NCBI GenBank assembly: GCA_046706145.1
Contig: JBJKPP010000042.1
Span: forward strand, 1 to 8,839
Source of the DNA: JBJKPP01 sp046706145
Lineage (GTDB): Bacteria; Bacteroidota; Ignavibacteria; Ignavibacteriales; Ignavibacteriaceae
Length of the DNA stretch: 8,839 nucleotides
Reading direction: 5' to 3'
This document shows, in pieces, positions 1 to 6,060 of the stretch (its first letter is position 1; every line of letters starts with the position of its first letter). A program made the translations under genes and the position numbers. A model generated the notes under the pieces. The model was not told the DNA's origin. It made no database searches and saw only the letters and a list, made by a program, of their open reading frames with translations.

Positions 1-29
1 GCAATTTTCAAATAATTCTTAAACATCAT
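1..29 (-). CDS. Start of an ABC transporter permease (FtsX/MacB-type), cut by the window edge
   Basis: Only nine codons and two bases are visible, reading MMFKNYLKI followed by GC (Ala). This is the usual opening of FtsX/MacB-type permeases of Bacteroidota and relatives, which tend to begin M-KNYLKIALRN and lead into the first membrane helix. An AAGG Shine-Dalgarno-like site lies five bases before the first ATG (eight before the second ATG at 26-24, which may be the true start). It begins 28 bases after the stop of the neighbouring ATPase on the same strand, so it fits as the next gene of the operon, supplying the membrane part that the two ATPases need. The call rests on a very short peptide plus context. 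It would be refuted if the sequence to the left does not continue as a membrane protein. Confidence 0.6.
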
Positions 30-57
30 TCTAACCTTATTTAATTTGAATCAAATC

Positions 58-720
58 TTAGTGTTCAATCCACCCATCCAAAAGTTTTATTATCCTATTT
101 CCATATTCTGCATTAGTTTCAGAATGAGTGACCTGAATTATTGTGGTTCCTTCCTTATTTAATTTTTTAAGCAGCTCCATAATTTCTTTTCCCTGATCCG
201 AGTGAAGATTTCCAGTTGGCTCATCAGCTAGAATTAGTTTGGGTTTTGCAATAATTGCTCTGGCGATCGCAACTAATTGCTGTTGTCCGCCTGAAAGCTG
301 CTGCGGAAAAAGGTCTTTTTTTGCAACAATGTTGAATTTGTCGAGTGTTTCAGCAACGCGTCCTTTTCTTTCATCTGATTTAACTTTTTGATAAAGAAGG
401 GGGGTTTCCAAATTTTCATAAACAGTTAATTCATCGATAAGATGATACTGCTGGAAGACAAATCCTATGTGAGTTTTATGCAATTCCGCCAACTTCTTCT
501 CACTCATTTTATGAACGGGTTCGTCCATAAAATGATACTCACCGGAAGAAGGTGTATCAAGCATGCCGAGAATATAAAGTAATGTAGATTTACCTGAGCC
601 AGATGGACCCATTATTGATATAAACTCACCTTCTTCTACATCCAGATTCACATTCCTTAGAACAAATGTTCTTACTGATTTATTGTTGTAATATTTTTCT
701 ATGTTTTTTAGTTTAATCAT
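58..720 (-). CDS. ABC transporter ATP-binding protein, MacB/LolD class (first of two paralogues by position, third gene of operon)
   Basis: A 220-residue nucleotide-binding subunit that would power an efflux or lipoprotein-type ABC transporter at the inner membrane. Visible motifs are Walker A GPSGSGKST (38-46), Q-loop Gln90, signature LSGGQ (142-146), Walker B LILADE (162-167) and the switch His199 in VTHS. The length is normal for a stand-alone MacB/LolD ATPase. I place the start at 720 rather than at the upstream in-frame ATG at 768: MIKLKNIEKYY aligns with the paralogue's start, and GAGGGT lies six bases upstream. Two motif positions are odd. The D-loop reads NLHS instead of NLDS, and the residue after LSGGQQQ is Leu instead of Arg. 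An ungapped hand alignment gives 131 of 220 residues identical to the ATPase at 810-1499, so the two arose by duplication. It is probably co-transcribed from the promoter upstream of the adaptor gene. Confidence 0.93.
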   Translation of the reverse strand: MIKLKNIEKYYNNKSVRTFVLRNVNLDVEEGEFISIMGPSGSGKSTLLYILGMLDTPSSGEYHFMDEPVHKMSEKKLAELHKTHIGFVFQQYHLIDELTVYENLETPLLYQKVKSDERKGRVAETLDKFNIVAKKDLFPQQLSGGQQQLVAIARAIIAKPKLILADEPTGNLHSDQGKEIMELLKKLNKEGTTIIQVTHSETNAEYGNRIIKLLDGWIEH

Positions 721-737
721 TTTTTTACCCTCTTTAT

Positions 738-809
738 GCCTTTGCGTTAGGAAAAAATTTTCACACAAACCTGCCTGTCAGTAGGCAAGGTCGCTAAGCT
801 CGCAAAATT
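738..809. repeat. Degenerate TTTGCG-type intergenic repeat with a small hairpin, between the two ATPase genes
   Basis: The 89-base gap between the ATPase genes holds CTTTGCGTTAGG near 739-751 and, in the opposite orientation, TCGCTAAGCTCGCAAAATTTT near 791-811. Read on the minus strand this is a TTTTGCGAGCTTAGCGACC arm and a CCTAACGCAAAGG arm, i.e. an interrupted inverted repeat of GCG-containing units. Between the arms is a hairpin, TGCCT-GTCAGT-AGGCA (773-788). The unit style resembles the larger repeat at 7488-7576. The function is unknown. Inside an operon it could set mRNA stability or partial termination between the ATPases, but that is a guess. Confidence 0.45.
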
Positions 810-1499
810 TTATACGTGGAAACTTTCTTTGTAATTTTCTGTTACAACATGCCCGTCGAACAAATGAATTACTCTATTCCCATACTCTGCATAAGTAGGG
901 GAGTGAGTAACCATAACAATTGTTGCACCATCTTCGTTCAACTTTGTCAGCATATTCATTACTTCATCTCCGTGAGCAGAATCAAGATTTCCAGTCGGCT
1001 CATCTGCCAAAATTAATTTGGGGCTTCCAACAATCGCTCTTGCAACTGCAACCCTTTGCTGTTGACCACCGGAAAGCTGCTGCGGAAAGTGGGTTGCTCT
1101 GTGCATAATTTCCATTTTCTCCAAAGCTTCATTGACTTTTATTTTCCTATCGCTTGAAGACACACCGAGGTATAGAAGAGGCAGCTCAACATTTTCATAG
1201 ACCGTTAATTCATCGATAAGATTGAAACTTTGAAACACAAAACCAATGTTCTCTTTTCTTAGCTGTGCTCTTTGACGCTCTGAATATTTTGATACTTCGT
1301 ATTCTAGGAACATTAATTTACCGTCAGACGGATTATCAAGTAAACCGAGAATGTTTAAAAGGGTTGATTTTCCACAACCCGAAGGTCCCATTATTGAAAC
1401 GAACTCTCCTTTTTCTATCTCGATGTTTACGTTATTCAGAGCTGTTGTTTCAACCTCTTCAGTTGTGTATATCTTTTTTAGATTTTCTGTTTTTATCAT
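810..1499 (-). CDS. ABC transporter ATP-binding protein, MacB/LolD class (second gene of operon)
   Basis: A 229-residue nucleotide-binding subunit with every canonical motif: Walker A GPSGCGKST (38-46), Q-loop Gln90, signature LSGGQQQRV (142-150), Walker B LILADE (162-167), an intact D-loop NLDS (171-174) and switch His199. The C-terminus is nine residues longer than its paralogue. The start is well supported: AAGGAG sits seven bases before the ATG. It lies 53 bases downstream of the adaptor gene and 89 bases upstream of the second ATPase, all on the minus strand. In MacAB- and Lol-like systems one such ATPase type pairs with FtsX-like permeases. Two different ATPases in one operon could form a heterodimer or serve two permeases; the sequence does not decide this. 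The substrate cannot be told from an ATPase. Confidence 0.95.
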   Translation of the reverse strand: MIKTENLKKIYTTEEVETTALNNVNIEIEKGEFVSIMGPSGCGKSTLLNILGLLDNPSDGKLMFLEYEVSKYSERQRAQLRKENIGFVFQSFNLIDELTVYENVELPLLYLGVSSSDRKIKVNEALEKMEIMHRATHFPQQLSGGQQQRVAVARAIVGSPKLILADEPTGNLDSAHGDEVMNMLTKLNEDGATIVMVTHSPTYAEYGNRVIHLFDGHVVTENYKESFHV

Positions 1500-1552
1500 T
1501 TTAGTACTCCTTAGTTGTAATTCTCTTCAATTTTTAATTAAATAAAAGAAGG

Positions 1553-2803
1553 CTACTTCAAGACTAATTTATCCGCATTGCCAAAATCATCGTAAGATGA
1601 AGTAATTACCTTTTCACCCTTTTTAAGTCCAGAGAGAACTTCAAATTGTTCTGAATTTTGTCTTCCGAGAGTTATGTTCCTTTTAATAGCGTAACTTCCG
1701 GACGGATCAACTACAAAAATCCATTGCCCGCCTGTGTTTTGATAAAATCCACCCCTATCTATTGTAAGTGCATTTGATAATTCTCCAAGCTCAAGTCTAA
1801 TTTGAAGTGACTGTCCTCTTCTAATTCCATTCGGTTCTTCTCCTACAAAGTGCATATCAACTTCAAATTGACCGTTCTTTACTTCCGGATAAACTTTTTT
1901 AATAATAAGCTTATAATCTTTATTGTTGAACGAAAATTCTCCCGTTTGTCCAACAGCAACTCTTGCTATGTAATGTTCGTCTATTGGAACTCTCACCTTG
2001 AAAGAATCTACAACATCTATTTCACCAACATTTTGTCCCGGCGCTATGGACTGGCCGATTTCAGCGTTTAATGAGGTCAACTGACCTTTTAAAGGTGCTT
2101 TCACAGTAAGGTCTTCCAGTTGTTTCTTAGTAATGTTCAAATTTTCCTGAAGTGTATTAACGGATTTTTCAAGCTGGGAAATCTGTTGGGCTCTGAATAG
2201 AGAATCCTCCTGGTAAGTTTGTATTGTAAGCTTCTTTTTATTAACGAGATAATCATACTGGTCTCTTGCATTCTCAAATTCAACTTTCGAAATCAGGTTC
2301 TTCTCGTATAAGACCTTGTCGTTTTGGTAAGTTGTTTTCTGCAGACGGAGTTCATGCTCAGTATCAAGAAGCTGGCTTTGCAGATTCAAACGCGATTCTT
2401 CCATTGATAATCTTGTGCTTCTTAATGAGTTTATTTGCTGAAATACGTTTGCCTCATTATAGATAATATTTAAAGTGAGAGAAGCATTATCGAGTTTTAT
2501 AATCGGGTCTCCAACATTTACAAAAGCACCTTCATCTACATATTTCTTTACAACCTTTCCACCGTCGCTTACATCCAGAAGGAAAGTCTGAATCGGCATA
2601 ACAGTTCCCGTGACCGGTATGTATTCTTGAAAAGGTCCGTATTTAACAGTTGAAATGGTAATCTTATCTTTATCAACGTTTAGTCTCGAACTTTTGTCAC
2701 CGAATATAAAACTGTACAGAATTACAATTCCTATTACCGAAATAACTCCGTAAGTGACAACTCTTTTAAGAGGCCATTTTTTCTTTTCAATTTTTCTATC
2801 CAT
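1553..2803 (-). CDS. Periplasmic adaptor (membrane fusion) protein, HlyD/MacA-like, first gene of the ABC operon
   Basis: A 416-residue protein that should link an inner-membrane ABC exporter to the outer-membrane channel. A basic N-terminus precedes one membrane helix (about 16-34), and the rest would be periplasmic. The half-motifs of the barrel-sandwich (lipoyl-like) domain are at about 61-105 (VTGTV, then VDEGAFVNVGDPI) and 233-262 (VKAPLKGQL, then GQSIAPGQ). Between them, about 110-230 is a Gln/Glu/Leu-rich alpha-helical hairpin of coiled-coil type. A beta-barrel (about 264-340) and a membrane-proximal domain (about 341-416, ending GLKKGEKVITSS) follow. This is the usual order and length for the family. 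No signal-peptidase II Cys is present, so it is membrane-anchored rather than a lipoprotein. GGTGGAG ends nine bases before the ATG. It is the promoter-proximal gene, divergent from the sigma-54 regulator. The substrate is unknown. Confidence 0.93.
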   Translation of the reverse strand: MDRKIEKKKWPLKRVVTYGVISVIGIVILYSFIFGDKSSRLNVDKDKITISTVKYGPFQEYIPVTGTVMPIQTFLLDVSDGGKVVKKYVDEGAFVNVGDPIIKLDNASLTLNIIYNEANVFQQINSLRSTRLSMEESRLNLQSQLLDTEHELRLQKTTYQNDKVLYEKNLISKVEFENARDQYDYLVNKKKLTIQTYQEDSLFRAQQISQLEKSVNTLQENLNITKKQLEDLTVKAPLKGQLTSLNAEIGQSIAPGQNVGEIDVVDSFKVRVPIDEHYIARVAVGQTGEFSFNNKDYKLIIKKVYPEVKNGQFEVDMHFVGEEPNGIRRGQSLQIRLELGELSNALTIDRGGFYQNTGGQWIFVVDPSGSYAIKRNITLGRQNSEQFEVLSGLKKGEKVITSSYDDFGNADKLVLK

Positions 2804-2846
2804 TTATAATATCTCCACCTGGATTAATTCAATTAATATGAAGAGC

Positions 2847-2861
2847 GCAACTAATATGCCT
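2847..2861 (-). promoter_or_regulatory. Probable sigma-54 (-24/-12) promoter of the adaptor/ABC operon
   Basis: On the minus strand the sequence is AGGCAT-ATTAG-TTGC, against the sigma-54 consensus TGGCAC-N5-TTGC. The invariant GG and GC dinucleotides are ten bases apart, as required, and GGCA and TTGC are both intact. The implied start of transcription is near 2835, giving a 5' leader of about 32 bases that contains the ribosome-binding site of the adaptor gene. I checked GG-N10-GC spacing by eye throughout 2804-3180 on both strands and found this as the only hit. Its position beside a divergent NtrC-class activator strengthens the call. Confidence 0.65.
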
Positions 2862-2864
2862 TAA

Positions 2865-2893
2865 ATAATTGAAAGAACGAACTTTCCTGTCAA
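2865..2893 (-). promoter_or_regulatory. Possible sigma-70-type promoter upstream of the ABC operon
   Basis: On the minus strand there is a perfect TTGACA (2893-2888), a 17-base spacer and AATTAT (2870-2865, four of six matches to TATAAT). It lies just upstream of the sigma-54 element and could give basal expression, or it could be chance in AT-rich DNA. If the organism uses Bacteroidota-type primary sigma elements, this E. coli-style match would mean less. Confidence 0.35.
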
Positions 2894-2962
2894 GTATATT
2901 TTCCACTTGTTGAGAAAATCTGCCGTTTGTTTTCTTGGCAGCAAAAACACACATTATTAGGT

Positions 2963-2997
2963 GTACGTTTGTAGTACGGTGGTGTTCGGAACCGGAC
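2963..2997. promoter_or_regulatory. Candidate activator-binding region: spaced GTACG repeats and an imperfect palindrome
   Basis: Two GTACG copies start at 2963 and 2974, eleven bases apart (about one helical turn). Just beyond is GTTCGG-AA-CCGGAC (2984-2997), a palindrome with one mismatched pair. These lie roughly 125-160 bases upstream of the inferred sigma-54 start, where enhancer sites for NtrC-class activators commonly sit. Local GC content is higher than in the flanks. Assignment as the binding site of the adjacent regulator is inference from position only. Confidence 0.3.
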
Positions 2998-3011
2998 AGA
3001 ATTATTGAGGT

Positions 3012-3043
3012 TTTGTTTGAATAAAAGCTTATTTTAAACTTTG
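3012..3043 (+). promoter_or_regulatory. Weak candidate promoter for the signalling operon, overlapping a palindrome
   Basis: TTTG (3012-3015), then 20 bases, then AAACTTTG (3036-3043) fits the Bacteroidota primary-sigma pattern TTTG-N19..21-TAnnTTTG with one mismatch. It overlaps an interrupted inverted repeat at 3015-3039 (GTTT...AAAC outer arms around AAGC), which could be an operator. It would leave a leader of over 120 bases before the regulator's ATG. The evidence is thin because the region is AT-rich. Confidence 0.25.
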
Positions 3044-3133
3044 AAATCCCGCATAATTCTGGAGACTAAGTATTAATCTGCAGGGTACTTTAGTTACAAG
3101 AGGGCAGAAGATTTATTTCACTTAAACTAGAGC

Positions 3134-3166
3134 TTTTTGTTTTGCGAATGGGTTTCGAAACAAAAA
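3134..3166 (+). promoter_or_regulatory. Leader hairpin just upstream of the response-regulator start codon
   Basis: Bases 3134-3148 (TTTTTGTTT, bulged TG, CGAA) pair with 3154-3166 (TTCGAAACAAAAA), giving 13 pairs, a two-base bulge and a five-base loop TGGGT. The inner part contains a perfect ten-base palindrome, GTTTCGAAAC (3152-3161). It ends 14 bases before the ATG at 3181, which has no clear Shine-Dalgarno site. It may therefore affect translation initiation, or be a DNA operator. The structure is seen; the role is inferred. Confidence 0.4.
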
Positions 3167-3180
3167 AATTTTGATTTAAA

Positions 3181-4557
3181 ATGAATGGTAAAACTTCAAA
3201 AGTATTAATTGTTGACGATAACGAAGATGTGCTTTTGGCGGCAAAACTTCTAGTAAAACCACATGTGGAAATGGTTCGAACAGAAAAAGATCCGCAGAAT
3301 ATCCCCCAGCTGATGAAACAAAATAATTATGATGTCATCTTTTTGGATATGAATTTTACTCAGGATATGACAAGCGGCAGAGAGGGTTTTTACTGGTTGA
3401 ATGAAATTCTAAAAATTGATCCCTCTATGGTAGTGATTCTTATTACTGCTTTTGGCGATATTGGAATGGCAGTGAAAGCTGTTAAGGAGGGTGCAACAGA
3501 TTTTATTCTGAAGCCATGGCAGAATGAAAAATTTTTGGCAACACTTTCTTCGGCTTTAAAATTAAGGGAATCTAAAATTGCGCTGGAAAATGCCGTTCAT
3601 CAACAAAAACAACTAAGTGAAGATATAGATAAAAAATATCATGATTTAATTGGGATATCAGAAGGAATGCAAGGTGTTTTTCGTACAATTGAGAAAGTTG
3701 CAGCCACGGATGCAAACGTATTAATCCTTGGTGAAAACGGTACCGGAAAAGAACTTGTTGCAAGAGCATTGCATAGGCAATCAGGCCGTGCGGATAGAAT
3801 TTTTGTTAGAGTTGATATGGGTTCTTTAACTCCTACTCTGTTCGAGAGTGAATTATTCGGTCATGCAAAAGGCTCGTTTACTGATGCAAAGGAAGACAGG
3901 GCAGGGAGATTTGAAATTGCTTCTGGCGGGACCCTTTTTTTAGATGAGATTGGAAATATTCCGATTGAACTGCAGTCAAAATTATTAACAGTGCTTCAGA
4001 ACCATCAGGTAGCAAGAGTTGGTTCAAATAATTACCGGCCTGTTGATATAAGATTAGTTTGTGCTACAAATATGCCGATACAACAAATGGTCGCAGAAAG
4101 TAAATTCCGCCAGGATTTGCTCTATAGAATTAATACAGTTGAAATCCGAATTCCTCCTTTGCGAGAACGTAAGGAAGATGTTCAATTACTTGCAGAATAT
4201 TTTCTTTCCACGTACAGACAGAGATATAATAAACCGGAAATAAGATTTAATCAGACAACACTGAAACGCCTGGAAAATTACACTTGGCCGGGAAATGTAC
4301 GAGAATTGCAGCACGCAATTGAAAGAGCCATAATTCTCAGTGATTCAAATGTCTTGCAGCCCACCGACTTTTTCCTTACATCTCCCGATACAAAAGAAGA
4401 GAGATTTATTTTTGATACATACAATTTAGAAGAAGTAGAAAAAAAGGTAATAAAGAAAGTCCTAGATGAAAATGAAGGGAATATTACTAAAGCGGCTAAA
4501 GAACTTGGGTTAACTAGAACTTCTCTTTACAGGAGAATAGAAAAATATGGTTTGTGA
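3181..4557 (+). CDS. Sigma-54-dependent response regulator, NtrC class (receiver, AAA+, Fis-type HTH)
   Basis: A 458-residue phosphorylation-controlled activator of sigma-54 RNA polymerase. The receiver (about 7-128) has the acidic pair Asp12/Asp13, phospho-acceptor Asp56 in FLDMNF, Thr89 and Lys111 (KPW). The AAA+ domain (about 155-385) has Walker A GENGTGKE (184-191), the sigma-54 contact loop, Walker B TLFLDE (251-256) and the arginine-rich RQDLLYRIN segment. The C-terminal helix-turn-helix (about 431-458) reads NITKAAKELGLTRTSLYRRI. The contact loop is GSFTDA (231-236) rather than GAFTGA; I recall GAFTDA in related FCB regulators, but the Ser is less familiar. A TGA stop at 3172-3174 in frame fixes 3181 as the first possible ATG. 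It is divergent from the ABC operon, whose promoter it probably activates, and leads an operon with the two membrane sensors downstream. Confidence 0.95.
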   Translation: MNGKTSKVLIVDDNEDVLLAAKLLVKPHVEMVRTEKDPQNIPQLMKQNNYDVIFLDMNFTQDMTSGREGFYWLNEILKIDPSMVVILITAFGDIGMAVKAVKEGATDFILKPWQNEKFLATLSSALKLRESKIALENAVHQQKQLSEDIDKKYHDLIGISEGMQGVFRTIEKVAATDANVLILGENGTGKELVARALHRQSGRADRIFVRVDMGSLTPTLFESELFGHAKGSFTDAKEDRAGRFEIASGGTLFLDEIGNIPIELQSKLLTVLQNHQVARVGSNNYRPVDIRLVCATNMPIQQMVAESKFRQDLLYRINTVEIRIPPLRERKEDVQLLAEYFLSTYRQRYNKPEIRFNQTTLKRLENYTWPGNVRELQHAIERAIILSDSNVLQPTDFFLTSPDTKEERFIFDTYNLEEVEKKVIKKVLDENEGNITKAAKELGLTRTSLYRRIEKYGL

Positions 4558-4572
4558 CAATTACAGGTTTTT

Positions 4573-4594
4573 AATCATTACAATTAAAATGATT
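4573..4594 (+). repeat. Short AT-rich hairpin between regulator and phosphatase genes
   Basis: AATCATT (4573-4579) and AATGATT (4588-4594) form a seven-base stem with an eight-base loop in the 64-base gap. It is weak, has one G:C pair, and no U-tract follows directly, so it is unlikely to end transcription. It may be chance. Confidence 0.2.
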
Positions 4595-4621
4595 TGATAA
4601 GTCCCTTATAACTTTTTTAAT

Positions 4622-6013
4622 ATGAAAAATTTCAGAATCAACTTAATCTTAAGAATAATCCTGTTTGTAATTTCTGTTGGAGTGTTTTATTACGTAATAT
4701 TTGATGGACATCAAGAAGTTACTGCTTTTATTCTTGGCATAGTTATAATTTTAGAAATTTATAGTTTGATACGTTATGTTGACTTTACCAATAGGGAACT
4801 TTCCAAATTTGTCCGGTCAATTAATTATTCTGATTTTTCACAATCATTTAAAGGCAAAAATCTCGGCGGATCATTCAAAGAATTGAGCGAGGCTTTCACT
4901 TTCGTAATAAATCAAATCCAAAAAGTCCGTTCGGAGAAAGAGGAAAATTTTCAATACCTACAGACTGTTGTTAAACATATTGGTATAGGTTTGATTTGTT
5001 TTACGGGAGATGGAAAAGTTGAGATTGTAAACGATGCAATAAAAAATTTGCTGGACGTATATGATATTAAAAATGTTAAGAATCTTGAGAGTGTTGATAA
5101 ACAATTGGTCAATGCAATGAATCAAATTCATGCCGGTCAAAAAATGTTGATTAAAGTAGACAAAGGCGGAGAGGTTAAACAGTTATCCTTATCGGCAAGT
5201 GAGTTTAAGTTAAGAAATAAATATTTCAAACTAATCTCTTTGCAGGATATTGGTAGTGAAATTGAAATGGAGAGAATGGAAAGGGAGCTTGAAATTGCTC
5301 ACCAAGTTCAATTTAGATTGCTCCCGGAAAAAAATCCGATTGTTCAAGGTTATTCAATAAACGGGACTTGTATTCCAGCAAAGGAAGTTGGCGGAGATTA
5401 CTATGATTTTATTGAGCTTGGTAATTCAAAACTCGGGATTGTTATAGGAGATGTATCTGGCAAAGGACTGCCCGCGGCGTTTTATATGACTTTAACTAAA
5501 GGAATATTTCAATCTTCTGTTAATAGTAGTTTATCACCAAGCGATGTTTTAATTAAAGTAAACAACTTACTAAAAAACACGATAGAAACGGGAACTTTTG
5601 TCACGATGTTTTATGCTGTCTTAGATTATTCAAATCACAGATTGACTTATGCAAGAGCAGGGCATGAACCGGCTATTCATTACGATTCGGGAAAAGATAA
5701 AGTCGATTTTCTCAGACCGAATGGTATTGGACTTGGAATCAAGAGCGGAACTATTTTTGAGAAAAACATCGAGAACAGAGAACTAATAATGAATAAAAAT
5801 GATGTTTTAATTCTCTATACCGATGGTTTTACGGATGCACAAAACAATGCTAAAGATGATTTTGGCAGGAAAAGACTTCTAAAATATGTTAATGATAATA
5901 AAGATAAATCATCAAAAGTACTTATAGACGATTTGATAAATGATGTTGCAAAATTCGAGGGACAGATACAGCAATATGACGACATGACTATCATCTCGAT
6001 TAAAAGAAATTAA
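4622..6013 (+). CDS. Membrane PAS sensor with C-terminal SpoIIE/PP2C-type serine/threonine phosphatase
   Basis: A 463-residue inner-membrane protein. Two helices (about 7-27 and 33-50) are joined by only about five residues, so almost nothing faces the periplasm. A conserved linker, YSDFSQ to SFKELSEAF (69-92), a helical stretch and a PAS-like domain (about 108-210) follow. A signalling helix ELEIAHQVQFRLLPE (222-236) leads into an RsbU/SpoIIE-type phosphatase. All metal-site motifs are there: GGDYYDF (257-263), GDVSGKG (276-282), AGHEPA (346-351), YTDGFTDA (399-406) and DDMTI (453-457), so it should be active. Such enzymes usually dephosphorylate a STAS anti-anti-sigma factor; no STAS or anti-sigma gene is in this window. 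Residues 1-210 match the sensor of the histidine kinase encoded next door (97 of 210 identical, ungapped), and similarity ends where the outputs begin. It lies between the response regulator (64 bases) and the kinase (47 bases). A cyclase is excluded by the motifs. Confidence 0.93.
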   Translation: MKNFRINLILRIILFVISVGVFYYVIFDGHQEVTAFILGIVIILEIYSLIRYVDFTNRELSKFVRSINYSDFSQSFKGKNLGGSFKELSEAFTFVINQIQKVRSEKEENFQYLQTVVKHIGIGLICFTGDGKVEIVNDAIKNLLDVYDIKNVKNLESVDKQLVNAMNQIHAGQKMLIKVDKGGEVKQLSLSASEFKLRNKYFKLISLQDIGSEIEMERMERELEIAHQVQFRLLPEKNPIVQGYSINGTCIPAKEVGGDYYDFIELGNSKLGIVIGDVSGKGLPAAFYMTLTKGIFQSSVNSSLSPSDVLIKVNNLLKNTIETGTFVTMFYAVLDYSNHRLTYARAGHEPAIHYDSGKDKVDFLRPNGIGLGIKSGTIFEKNIENRELIMNKNDVLILYTDGFTDAQNNAKDDFGRKRLLKYVNDNKDKSSKVLIDDLINDVAKFEGQIQQYDDMTIISIKRN

Positions 6014-6060
6014 CCTGTGATATTTAAGATTTAGAAATTTGGATAAAGATAAGTTTCCGT

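Noticed and set aside
721..768. N-terminal extension of the ATPase at 58-720 from an upstream in-frame ATG at 768
   Set aside because: The extra 16 residues come from the GCG repeat and have no counterpart in the paralogue; the ATG at 720 has a GAGGGT site six bases upstream and begins the MIK start shared with the sister ATPase.
2890..2905. Second sigma-54-like element on the minus strand (TGGAAA...TTGA)
   Set aside because: The GG and TTG parts are one base too far apart and the essential C of TTGC is missing; the element at 2847-2861 fits much better.
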